A stretch of 59,836 nucleotides of DNA from positions 1-59,836 of the forward strand of contig JASJEC010000030.1 of NCBI GenBank assembly GCA_030064845.1, read 5' to 3'. How positions within the stretch are numbered: the first letter of the stretch is position 1; every line of letters begins with the position of its first letter. The stretch comes from Kiloniellales bacterium (lineage in GTDB: Bacteria > Pseudomonadota > Alphaproteobacteria > Kiloniellales > JAKSDN01). The position numbers and the translations under genes were made by a program. The notes beneath the pieces were generated by a model. That model made no database searches and was not told the DNA's origin. It worked only from the letters and a program-made list of their open reading frames with translations. Positions 52,492 to 59,836 of the stretch are shown here, one piece after another.

Positions 52492-53310
52492 ATGAGCATG
52501 GAAACCGGCATAGATCCGCGAGTCCGGCCCAGCCTGGCCGACCTGGCGCGCTCGAGGCCGCCTCCGCCGGAGCCGCCCGGCGGCGGGCGCAAGGCCTTCG
52601 CGGATCACCGGATCAGCGCGACCAACGAGGTCACGACCCTGGGCCCCGGCGCAGAGGCCGCGACGGTCGACGCCGAGCTGCGATTCGAGGACCTGGTCGA
52701 CCTGATCAACCCCCTGCACCACCTGCCATTCGTGGGCTCGTTCTACCGCAGCGTCTCGGGCGACGAGATCACCGCCGCCGCGCGGATCATGGGCGCGATG
52801 ATCTACGCCGGGCCGCTCGGCTTCGTCTTCGCGACCGCCGACAGCCTGTTCGCCGAGATCAGCGGCCGGCCGCTGGGCGACACCCTGATCGCGGCGGCCT
52901 TCGGCGACGGCGGGACCGACGAGACCCAGGACCTGGCCGCCGGCGAGAACCGGCCCGGGCCGGAGACCGCCGCGCCCGAACCCGGGGCGAGCGAACCCGG
53001 GCCTGAAGCCGCCGCGCCCACACCCGCCGCGCCGGCGCCCGGCCTGGAGAACCAGGAGGCGCTGCGTGCACTGGCCGCCGACCTCCGCCAGCTCGCCGCG
53101 GGGCGCGTTGGCGGCGGGTCGCCGGGTGCCGAAACGATCGAGCCGGCGAGGCCTCTGCTCGGTGCCGCGCCGCCGCCGGATCGCCCCGCCCAGGTCAGCG
53201 ACGCCTTCGCCCGCAAGATGGGCGAGGCCCTGGACAAGTACCGGGCCATGGCCGAGGCGCGCGCCCGCGAAGAGACCGGCGGCGACGAGGGTGCAGCCGC
53301 CGCTCCGTGA
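52492..53310 (+). CDS. Hypothetical protein with Ala/Pro-rich C-terminal half
   Basis: 272 residues from ATG 52492. A folded-looking region (about 60-145: RFEDLVDLINPLHHLPFVGSF ... ARIMGAMIYAGPLGFVFATADSL) contains a hydrophobic segment, and is followed by a long Pro/Ala/Glu-rich, probably disordered tail and a short helical end (DAFARKMGEALDKYRAMAEARA). No family recognised. The coding pattern is convincing because the third-position GC bias is strong and continuous. Confidence 0.7.
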   Translation: MSMETGIDPRVRPSLADLARSRPPPPEPPGGGRKAFADHRISATNEVTTLGPGAEAATVDAELRFEDLVDLINPLHHLPFVGSFYRSVSGDEITAAARIMGAMIYAGPLGFVFATADSLFAEISGRPLGDTLIAAAFGDGGTDETQDLAAGENRPGPETAAPEPGASEPGPEAAAPTPAAPAPGLENQEALRALAADLRQLAAGRVGGGSPGAETIEPARPLLGAAPPPDRPAQVSDAFARKMGEALDKYRAMAEARAREETGGDEGAAAAP

Positions 53311-53405
53311 CCGCTTCGATTTTCATTAACCTTAGAATCGCGAAAGCGGGTTAGTCTGGAGGGCGATTCCGCGTCGTCGAGCGCTTGCGGGAGACACCCT
53401 TCGCC

Positions 53406-53918
53406 ATGAGCCTGGATTTGACCGTCTGTCGCGAGAAGGGCGCATGGGTCGCCCGTTTCGGCGAGACGGTCTACCGCTGCGCCCTGGGGCCCGGCGGGTG
53501 CCGGCGCGACAAGCGCGAGGGCGACGGCGCGACACCGATCGGGTCCTGGCCCATGCGGCGCGTGCTCTACCGGCCGGACCGCATGGCGGCGCCGCCCACC
53601 GCTCTGCCCGTCGCGGCGCTCGACCCCGCGGACGGCTGGTGCGACGACCCGGAGGACGCGCACTACAACCGGCCGGTGACTCTGCCCTACGAGGCGAGCC
53701 ACGAGGTCCTCTGGCGCGAGGACGAGATCTACGACGTGATCGTCATCCTGGGGCACAACGACGACCCGCCGGTGCCCGGCGCGGGGAGCGCGATCTTCCT
53801 TCACGTCGCCCGTCCCGATTACAGCCCGACCCAGGGCTGTGTCGCTCTCGCGCGCGAGGATCTGCTCGCGGTGCTCGGTGCCGCCGGGCCGGGAACGGCG
53901 GTTGTTGTCGAGGACTAG
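53406..53918 (+). CDS. L,D-transpeptidase family protein
   Basis: 170 residues with the YkuD catalytic motif HVARPDYSPTQGCVALAREDL (H133, C145). The N-terminal part (CALGPGGCRRDKREGDGATPIGSW) is the usual substrate-groove strand set. No signal peptide is visible at ATG 53406; TTG 53385 adds seven residues. This compact type is common near ftsK/xthA-type loci of alphaproteobacteria. It probably makes or edits peptidoglycan cross-links if exported. Confidence 0.9.
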   Translation: MSLDLTVCREKGAWVARFGETVYRCALGPGGCRRDKREGDGATPIGSWPMRRVLYRPDRMAAPPTALPVAALDPADGWCDDPEDAHYNRPVTLPYEASHEVLWREDEIYDVIVILGHNDDPPVPGAGSAIFLHVARPDYSPTQGCVALAREDLLAVLGAAGPGTAVVVED

Positions 53919-53967
53919 GCGCCCTGCACGCTTCGCGGACTTCAACTGAGAGAGGAAGAGGAAAGGT

Positions 53968-54495
53968 ATGGCGGACGAGGAAAAACAGGTCGAAAAGACG
54001 GCCAATCAGACCGATCGAATCGAAGACTTCGGCACCATGGCCCACCGGCTCGCCGACAAGTTCGGCACGGGCCTGGTCAACGGCTTTCACCTGCTGGCCC
54101 TGTTCGCCATCGGCGGGACCATCGTGTGGGCCGCGGTCTTCGAGTTCTTCAAGATGGTGTCCCAGGGCCACGCGACGGTCGAGGACATCCTCTTGCTGTT
54201 CATCTTCCTCGAGCTGGGCGCCATGGTGGGCATCTACTTCACCACCAACCACATGCCGGTGCGCTTCCTGATCTATGTCGCGCTGACCGCGATGACCCGT
54301 CTGCTGATCGGCATGGTCAACGTGGAGCACCACGAAGACCTTATGGACGCGATCCAGAACCCCCACTGGGGGATCCTGGTGGTGATCGGCGGTATCCTGA
54401 TGTTGTCGCTCTCCGTCTGGGTTCTGCGCTATGCCTCCTACAAGTACCCCTCGGACCGGCCCGCGATGCGAGGTAGGCCGGAGGAGATGGGTTGA
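53968..54495 (+). CDS. PsiE-like phosphate-starvation-inducible membrane protein
   Basis: 175 residues with a charged N terminus and four helices: LLALFAIGGTIVWAAVFEFF, DILLLFIFLELGAMVGIYFTTNHMPVRFLIYVALTAMTRLLIG and WGILVVIGGILMLSLSVWVLRY. The FLELGAMVGIY and MPVRFLIYVA motifs are those of PsiE. Function uncharacterised. GAGAGAGGAAGAGG precedes ATG 53968. Confidence 0.85.
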   Translation: MADEEKQVEKTANQTDRIEDFGTMAHRLADKFGTGLVNGFHLLALFAIGGTIVWAAVFEFFKMVSQGHATVEDILLLFIFLELGAMVGIYFTTNHMPVRFLIYVALTAMTRLLIGMVNVEHHEDLMDAIQNPHWGILVVIGGILMLSLSVWVLRYASYKYPSDRPAMRGRPEEMG

Positions 54496-54625
54496 GCCGG
54501 CGCCGTCAGCGATAAGGATCGCTGCGCGCAGAACGCAAGTCTGATACCATTGGTCGAGAGAGCGGTCTCGACCTCGCAGATTCGGCGATGCGGCGAGCTC
54601 TCGGGGAACGGAGGGGGAGGCGCCG

Positions 54626-56056
54626 ATGTTCGCGAGCAAGGAACAACGCGACCCCTATCTCTGGGAAGCGCTGATCTCGCTGTTCTCGCTGGTCGTCGGG
54701 ATCATGCTCTCCATCGTGGTCTACGGCACCGATCCGCATATTCCCATGCTGCTCGGAGTCCTGGTAGCCGGGCTCGTCGCCTACCGCTCCGGCTTCTCCT
54801 GGAACACGATCCAGGAAGGTATGATCACCGGGATCGCCAACTCCCTCCACGCGATCATCATCCTGATCATCATCGGCATCCTGATCGGCGTCTGGATCCT
54901 GTCCGGCGTCGTGCCCACCCTGCTGTACTACGGACTCAAGATCCTTTCGCCCGAGATCTTCCTGCCCGCGACCGTGATCATCTGCGCCGTCACCTCGCTG
55001 GCCACGGGAACCTCCTGGGGCACCACCGGCACGATCGGGGTCGCCCTCATGGGCATCGGCGCGGGATTGGGCTTCCCCCTGCCGGTGGTCGCCGGCGCCG
55101 TGCTCTCCGGCGCCTACTTCGGCGACAAGATGTCGCCCCTGTCGGACACTACCAACCTGGCCCCGGCCATGGCGGGCACCGACATCTACACGCACATCCG
55201 CCACATGACCTACACCTCGGGCGTGGCGATCCTGCTCACGCTCGCCATCGAGGTCGTGCTCGGCCTGTTCCTCGGCGGCGGCGAGGAGGACCTGGCCAGG
55301 GTTCAGGAAATCCTGGCCACCCTGGACCGGGACTTCACCATCGGTCCCTGGCACCTGATCCCGCCTTTGCTCGTGATCGTCTGCGCCTACAAGAAGGCGC
55401 CCGCGATTCCCGGGCTCGTCGCGGGCGTGGCTTCGGCCGTCATCCTCGGCCTGATCTTCGAGGGCGCCACCTATCCGAAGCTGCTCGACGTCGCCTACAG
55501 CGGTTACGCCAGCAACACCGGAATCGAGGCCGTGGATTCCCTGCTCAGCAAGGGCGGCTTCACCGCCATGCTCTACGCGATCTCGATCGTTATCTGCGCC
55601 ATGATGTTCGGCGGGATCATGGAGGCGACCAACCAGCTCAAGGTGATCGTCGACAGAATCCTCAGGATGGCGACCTCCAGCGCCTCGCTGATCACCTCGA
55701 CGGTCCTGACCTGCCTGGGCGCCAACCTGGTTCTCTGCGACCAGTACATGGCGATCGTCATGGGCGGCCGGATGTACGCCCAGGCCTATAGAGAGCGCGG
55801 CCTCCACGCCAAGAACCTGTCGCGCGCGGTGGAAGACAGCGCCACGGTGACGGCCAACCTCGTGCCCTGGAACTCCGGCGGTGTGTACCAGGCGGCCACG
55901 CTGGGCGTCGCGACGCTCGCCTATCTGCCTTTCGCCTTCTTCTGCTGGCTGTCGCCGCTGGTCACGCTGGTCTTCGGCTGGACCGGCTGGACGATCCATC
56001 CGCTCGACGAGACTGCGGCCGGCGAGGCGGAGGCCGGCGCGGCCCCGGCGAAGTGA
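54626..56056 (+). CDS. nhaC: NhaC-type Na+/H+ antiporter
   Basis: 476 residues with about twelve helices. GTSWGTTGTIGVALMGIG and GAYFGDKMSPLSDTTNLAPAMAGTD are the core NhaC motifs, with the Asp and Ser/Thr residues thought to bind sodium. It would exchange sodium (or organic cations) for protons. GGAGGGGGAGG lies before ATG 54626. A family 3 solute-binding protein gene follows by 8 bases, unusual for a simple antiporter. Confidence 0.93.
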   Translation: MFASKEQRDPYLWEALISLFSLVVGIMLSIVVYGTDPHIPMLLGVLVAGLVAYRSGFSWNTIQEGMITGIANSLHAIIILIIIGILIGVWILSGVVPTLLYYGLKILSPEIFLPATVIICAVTSLATGTSWGTTGTIGVALMGIGAGLGFPLPVVAGAVLSGAYFGDKMSPLSDTTNLAPAMAGTDIYTHIRHMTYTSGVAILLTLAIEVVLGLFLGGGEEDLARVQEILATLDRDFTIGPWHLIPPLLVIVCAYKKAPAIPGLVAGVASAVILGLIFEGATYPKLLDVAYSGYASNTGIEAVDSLLSKGGFTAMLYAISIVICAMMFGGIMEATNQLKVIVDRILRMATSSASLITSTVLTCLGANLVLCDQYMAIVMGGRMYAQAYRERGLHAKNLSRAVEDSATVTANLVPWNSGGVYQAATLGVATLAYLPFAFFCWLSPLVTLVFGWTGWTIHPLDETAAGEAEAGAAPAK

Positions 56057-56064
56057 GGCCGGCG

Positions 56065-56943
56065 ATGACGCGCCCGATCCGCGCGGGTCTCGCCCTCCTG
56101 CTGCTCTGCCTGGCGGCCCTGCCCGGCAACGCCCAGGACAGGGCGCTCGACCCCGGCTCGACCTTGAACGGCGTTCTGGAGCGCGGCGCGCTCCGCGTCT
56201 GCTTCGAGGCCGGATACCTGCCCTTCGAGATGGTCGGCAAGCGCTCGGGCCTGCGCGAGCGCAGCCTGCGGCCGGCGGACGAACGGAAGGGCGGGCAGAA
56301 GACCAGCTTCGGCGGCTTCGACATCGACCTGGCCCGCGCCATGGCCCGGGACCTGGGGGTCGACTTCGTGCCGGTCAACACGCGGTGGACCAGCATCATC
56401 CCGTCGCTGGTTTTGGGTCGCTGCGACATCATCATCAGCGGCATGTCGATCACCGAAGAACGGCGCCAGCGGGTCGATTTTTCCGATCCCTACATGCAGG
56501 TCGGCCAGACGGTGCTGCTGAACGGGAAACTGGCCGATAAAGTGACCTCCTATCGGGATCTGAACGACCCGAAGTACCGCGTCGCCTCCAAACCGGGGAC
56601 GACCGGCGAAGCGGCGGTGAAGCGGCACCTGCCCGAAGCCGTCTACCAGGCTTTCGACACGGAAACCGCGGCGGCGGCGGCGGTCGCCGAAGGAAAGGTC
56701 GACGCCTTCGTCTACGACCGGCCGTTCCACGCCACCTACCTGGCGATGCACGGCGCTCAAGGACTGGTGTTCCTGGACGAGCCCTTTACCGACGAAGCGA
56801 TCGCCTTCGCCATCCGCAAGGACGACCCCGATTTCCTCGCTTGGCTAAACGCCTTCCTGCAGGAGATCAGGACCGACGGCCGCTACGACGAGATCCGCCG
56901 CAAGTGGTTCGAATCGACCGATTGGTTCGAGTTCTACGGATAG
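56065..56943 (+). CDS. Family 3 periplasmic solute-binding protein
   Basis: 292 residues with a Sec signal peptide (ending GNAQ or nearby). LRVCFEAGYLPFEMVGK, FGGFDIDLARAMARDLGVDFVPV and RCDIIISGMSITEERRQRVDFSDPYM are hallmarks of amino-acid-type SBP_3 proteins. There is no ABC permease beside it; its only neighbour is nhaC, 8 bases upstream. It may work with that antiporter or with distant transport genes. Confidence 0.9.
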   Translation: MTRPIRAGLALLLLCLAALPGNAQDRALDPGSTLNGVLERGALRVCFEAGYLPFEMVGKRSGLRERSLRPADERKGGQKTSFGGFDIDLARAMARDLGVDFVPVNTRWTSIIPSLVLGRCDIIISGMSITEERRQRVDFSDPYMQVGQTVLLNGKLADKVTSYRDLNDPKYRVASKPGTTGEAAVKRHLPEAVYQAFDTETAAAAAVAEGKVDAFVYDRPFHATYLAMHGAQGLVFLDEPFTDEAIAFAIRKDDPDFLAWLNAFLQEIRTDGRYDEIRRKWFESTDWFEFYG

Positions 56944-56958
56944 AGTGTCGTCCACCTC

Positions 56959-58140
56959 TTAGGGGTCGAGACACGCGAGCAGCGCAGCCACGAGGCGGTC
57001 GAGTTCCTCTTCGGTGTTGTAGTAGTGAGGCGAAGCCCTGAAGAGGACCGGCAGGTTACGGGCTTCCGAATCAAGCCGGGTGCTGGACGGCTGTGACGAG
57101 CCGATCGTGATGGCCTGTTTACGCAGTCTCGCGATTGCTTCTTTGGTTTCCAATCCTTCGATGGTGAAGCTCACGATGGCGCAGGGGTCCTTTCCGAGGT
57201 CCCGAACCTCGCATCCGGGGATGCGCTCCAGCCTTTCACGCAGCCCTTTCGCGAGTGCCCAGGCACGGTCCCTGATCGCCGGCAGGCCGAGCGACAGGGC
57301 GTAGGCGACCGCGGCCCCGAGGCCGGCGCGCAGAGCGTAGGAGTTCTCCCAGGTCTCGAAGCGGCGTGCGTCCGGTCTCAAGCGGTAGCGGTCATGCGCG
57401 ATCCAGGGCGCACCAAAGTGGTCGATCATTGCCGGCTCCAGGGTCTCCAGCCACTTCTCACGGACGTAGAGAAATCCGGTGCCGCGCGGCCCGCGCAGGA
57501 ACTTGCGGCCGGTCGCCGAGAGGAAGTCGCAGCCGAGCGCCTCGACATTGACCGGCATCTGCCCGACCGCCTGGCAGGCGTCGAGCAGATAGGGTATGCC
57601 GCGGCCGCGCGCAATCTCGCCGATCTTTTCCGCGGGATTGACCAGGCCGCCGTTGGTCGGGACCCAGGTGGTGGCGATGAGCGCGACACGCTCGTCGATC
57701 ATGTCCTCCAAGGCCGCAAGGTCGAGCGAGCCGTCCCGGTCGCTGGGCACGACGTCGATAACGATGCCGTCGCGCCTGGCCCGTTGGAGGAAAGCCACGT
57801 AGTTTGCGGCGTACTCCGCCTCGCAGGTCAGGACTCGGTCGCCGCTGCGCAGCGGCAGGGCGTAGAAGGCATGGCACCACGCCACCGTGGCATTCTCGAG
57901 AATCGCGATCTCACGGGACGAGGCTTCGATCAAGGTCGCTATCAGGTCATAGACCGAGGCGAGCTCGGGGGCCTTCGCGGCCTGCGCCTCGTAGCCGCCG
58001 ATCTCGGCTTCCAGCTGCGTATGCTCGATCACCGCATCGACGACCGGCTTGGGCATCAGCGCTGATCCCGCCGCGGCCAGATGGACGCTCTTGTCGATAC
58101 CCGGGGTCTCCGCCCTGATCTGCTTCACGTCCAATGCCAT
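56959..58140 (-). CDS. Aminotransferase class V-fold PLP enzyme
   Basis: 393 residues, fold-type I. PLP-binding residues: D187 in YLLDACQAVGQ and K213 in SATGRKFLRGPRGTGFLYV. This is the isopenicillin N epimerase/cysteine-desulfurase-like group; EgtE-type C-S lyases are related. Substrate unknown; the cysteine of IscS-type desulfurases was not identified. It is convergent with the SBP gene, 15 bases away. Confidence 0.9.
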   Translation of the reverse strand: MALDVKQIRAETPGIDKSVHLAAAGSALMPKPVVDAVIEHTQLEAEIGGYEAQAAKAPELASVYDLIATLIEASSREIAILENATVAWCHAFYALPLRSGDRVLTCEAEYAANYVAFLQRARRDGIVIDVVPSDRDGSLDLAALEDMIDERVALIATTWVPTNGGLVNPAEKIGEIARGRGIPYLLDACQAVGQMPVNVEALGCDFLSATGRKFLRGPRGTGFLYVREKWLETLEPAMIDHFGAPWIAHDRYRLRPDARRFETWENSYALRAGLGAAVAYALSLGLPAIRDRAWALAKGLRERLERIPGCEVRDLGKDPCAIVSFTIEGLETKEAIARLRKQAITIGSSQPSSTRLDSEARNLPVLFRASPHYYNTEEELDRLVAALLACLDP

Positions 58141-58151
58141 GCCCGCTCCTT

Positions 58152-58189
58152 AGACTTCGCCTCGGCCAAGAGACTTCGCCTCGGCCAAG
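58152..58189. repeat. Perfect 19-base tandem duplication
   Basis: AGACTTCGCCTCGGCCAAG occurs twice head to tail just upstream of the class V aminotransferase start. It looks like a recent slippage duplication in the 5' region of that gene. Confidence 0.9.
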
Positions 58190-58273
58190 ACGCGCCGGGC
58201 GTAAGTATCGATCCCTGGACCGCCGCCCGTGGTTCACTGGACGTGATCGCGGATTTTATTGAGACCCCGCACG

Positions 58274-58975
58274 TCAACGAGGTGCGCGTGGCCCGAAGAT
58301 GGCGGTGCCCACGCGGACGTGGGTGGCACCGAAGCGGATCGCCGTCTCGAAGTCCGCGCTCATGCCCATGGACAGCGACTGCAGCCCGTTGCGGCAGGCG
58401 ATCTCGCGCAGCAGCGCAAAATGCAGCGCCGGCTCCTCGCCGACCGGCGGGATGCACATCAAGCCCTCGATCGGCAGACCCAGCTCGTCGCGGCTGAGCG
58501 CGATCAGCTGGTCGGCCTCGCCCGGGGCCACGCCGGCCTTCTGCGCTTCCTCGCCGGTGTTGACCTGTATGAAACAGGCGGGCCGCCGGCCGGCCTTGTC
58601 CATTTCCTTGGCCAGGACCCGCGCCAGCTTGGGCCGGTCAACGGTCTCGATCACATCGAAGAGCTCGACCGCGACGGCCGCCTTGTTGGTCTGCAGCGGC
58701 CCGATCAGGTGCAGAACCAGGTCCGGATAGCGCGCCTTCAGGTCGGGGAACTTACCCTGCGCTTCCTGCACCCGGTTTTCGCCGTAGACCCGCTGGCCAG
58801 CTTTCAGCGCCGCCTCGATCCATTCGGCGGGGTGGGTCTTGCCGACCGCGACCAGGGTGACCTCGGCCGGATCGCGCCCCGCCGCCTCGGCCGCGGCCGC
58901 GACCTGGCCGCGGACGGCAGCCAGATTCTCGGCAAGCCTTTCCGCGTCCAGGGCGGGTTCGACGAGTGATGCCAT
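58274..58975 (-). CDS. yggS: YggS-family pyridoxal phosphate homeostasis protein
   Basis: 233 residues, TIM-barrel PLP-binding protein. PLP lysine in VAVGKTHPAEWIEAAL, then GENRVQEAQGKF, LHLIGPLQTNK, IQVNTGEEAQKAG and SMGMSADFETAIRFGATHVRVG. It buffers free PLP and affects amino acid metabolism. Complete, and in the expected size range. Confidence 0.95.
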   Translation of the reverse strand: MASLVEPALDAERLAENLAAVRGQVAAAAEAAGRDPAEVTLVAVGKTHPAEWIEAALKAGQRVYGENRVQEAQGKFPDLKARYPDLVLHLIGPLQTNKAAVAVELFDVIETVDRPKLARVLAKEMDKAGRRPACFIQVNTGEEAQKAGVAPGEADQLIALSRDELGLPIEGLMCIPPVGEEPALHFALLREIACRNGLQSLSMGMSADFETAIRFGATHVRVGTAIFGPRAPR

Positions 58976-59079
58976 GGGCCAAAGCTAGACCGCGCCGGTG
59001 TTAAGGGGAAGCAAAGAGTCTTTCGTTAAGCACTGCGCTGGCCCCGTGGGCAATCGGACCCGGAATCGGAACCAGGACC

Positions 59080-59511
59080 ATGCAACAGCTGAGCGACGCG
59101 GCGCACCGGCGCATCACGGCTTTCTGCGCGGACGGCGACGCGCTGATGGACGAGGACGACCTGGAAGGCGCGATCGCGCGCTACGAAGAGGCCTTGGCTC
59201 TCGTGCCGGAGCCGAAGACCGACTGGGAGGCGGCCACCTGGATCTATGCGGCGATCGGCGATTGCCGGTTTCAGCTCGGCGCCTTCGCCGTCGCCCGCGA
59301 CGCACTGCAGCACGCGGTGGCCTCGCCCGACGGCCTGGGCAACCCCTTCATTCATCTGCGCCTCGGCCAGGCCCAGTTCGAACTGGGCAACCTCGAGAAA
59401 TCTGCGGATGAATTGGCGCGGGCCTACATGGGCGCCGGCCCCGAGATCTTCGACGAAGAGGATCCGAAGTACTGGGACTTCATCCAGACCAAGCTGACGC
59501 CGCCCGCCTAA
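59080..59511 (+). CDS. Small tetratricopeptide-repeat protein
   Basis: 143 residues with about three TPR-like helix pairs (DLEGAIARYEEALALVP, GDCRFQLGAFAVARDALQHAV, RLGQAQFELGNLEKSADELARAY). No signal peptide. Protein-binding scaffold; partner unknown. Confidence 0.8.
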   Translation: MQQLSDAAHRRITAFCADGDALMDEDDLEGAIARYEEALALVPEPKTDWEAATWIYAAIGDCRFQLGAFAVARDALQHAVASPDGLGNPFIHLRLGQAQFELGNLEKSADELARAYMGAGPEIFDEEDPKYWDFIQTKLTPPA

Positions 59512-59661
59512 AGCAGAGCTTGGTCAAAACAACCCGGCGTTCTCTGACACCGCGCGCGACCCTATCGCCCAGATTCCGCCGAAGGATGCGCCCCGGCGAA
59601 GACCCGGGGCTTGAGGTGCGGCGCGGCCACGGCGAGCTCGTTGGAGTCGCGATCCCGAAAC

Positions 59662-59686
59662 CAAAAACCCCGGCCGAAGCCGGGGT
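59662..59686 (-). terminator. Terminator of the HU-like gene
   Basis: Stem ACCCCGGC/GCCGGGGT with a four-base loop. On the minus strand it is followed by TTTTT, giving a classical intrinsic terminator 30 bases after the stop of the gene entering from the right edge. Confidence 0.75.
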
Positions 59687-59715
59687 CTGGTCGTCTTGCG
59701 GTGGCCGAGGCGGCC

Positions 59716-59836
59716 TTACTTCATGTTGCGGCGGAAGTACTTGCCAGCCTCGTCCTTGAGCGCCTTGCCGGCGGTGAAGCGCGGCTGCAGGGTCGCCGGC
59801 TTGGCCTTGAAGGTGGTCGGCTCGCCGGTGAAGGGG
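59716..59836 (-). CDS. HU-like DNA-binding protein, C-terminal fragment (cut by window edge)
   Basis: The last 39 residues are visible, ending at TAA 59716: PFTGEPTTFKAKPATLQPRF then TAGKALKDEAGKYFRRNMK. The (N)PFTGE turn, and the PRFTAGKALKD strand-helix end, match the C terminus of HU/IHF-family proteins, with a short basic tail. The remainder lies outside the window. Confidence 0.7.
   Translation of the reverse strand, partial: PFTGEPTTFKAKPATLQPRFTAGKALKDEAGKYFRRNMK

Noticed and set aside
59520..59759. 79-residue frame after the TPR gene
   Set aside because: It runs through the HU-gene terminator and into the antisense of the HU-like gene.

Overview
The window is GC-rich chromosomal DNA from an alphaproteobacterium, most likely Rhodospirillales in the broad sense. 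This is inferred from the gene set and order: split pqiA plus pqiB, ftsK followed by lolA, xthA, TRAP, TAXI and BASS transport genes, PAS_7-type sensor kinases and a DUF1538/P-II cluster. No rRNA, tRNA, CRISPR array, integrase or transposase was recognised. Genes are dense, many start/stop pairs overlap (ATGA, GTGA, TTGA), and most annotation rests on motifs read directly from the translations.

Layout. 1-1964 (minus): pqiB (cut by the window edge) and two half-size pqiA genes. 2365-7972 (plus): a MalY/PatB-like lyase, a DapC-like aminotransferase, ftsK and lolA. 7973-25734: an accessory block between lolA and xthA, genes that are commonly adjacent in this class. It holds a BASS-type transporter, a TRAP dctPQM operon, a three-PAS sensor kinase with two tandem single-domain response regulators, two REC-PAS-kinase proteins bracketing a four-gene aminoacylation operon, a small protein, a sterol-desaturase-family enzyme and a class I glutamine amidotransferase-like hydrolase. 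Its intergenic DNA is markedly AT-rich. 25735-26529: xthA, preceded by a run of RNA hairpins and a terminator. 26773-30499 (minus): a methyltransferase, a cyclic-nucleotide-binding protein and an ABC exporter with a degenerate ATPase. 30691-37445 (plus): a glycan cluster with four glycosyltransferases, a histidine phosphatase, a polysaccharide-deacetylase-like protein and a small membrane protein. 37472-42683 (plus): an oligopeptide-type ABC importer without its binding protein, then a lone TAXI protein. 42753-45299 (minus): DUF1538 membrane protein with two P-II-like partners. 45455-51576 (minus): REC-PilZ protein, a tiny membrane protein, class III cyclase, methyltransferase, metallo-beta-lactamase-fold hydrolase, OmpR-type regulator and an esterase. 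51697-56943 (plus): 2OG-Fe(II) oxygenase, hypothetical protein, L,D-transpeptidase, PsiE-like protein, NhaC antiporter and a family 3 binding protein. 56959-59836: class V aminotransferase, YggS, a TPR protein and the end of an HU-like gene.

The most interesting system is the operon at 17094-21396: SGNH/DltD-like protein, MBOAT acyltransferase, a class II aminoacyl-tRNA-synthetase-like amino acid:carrier-protein ligase, and a small carrier protein. It has the same logic as the Gram-positive dltABCD system (activate an amino acid, load a carrier, move it across the membrane, transfer it to an extracellular acceptor). Here a truncated synthetase stands in for the adenylating enzyme DltA. The operon is flanked by two related REC-PAS-histidine kinases. 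A shared 15-bp element (TTTACACA-N3-TTAG) lies upstream of both the first kinase and the operon.
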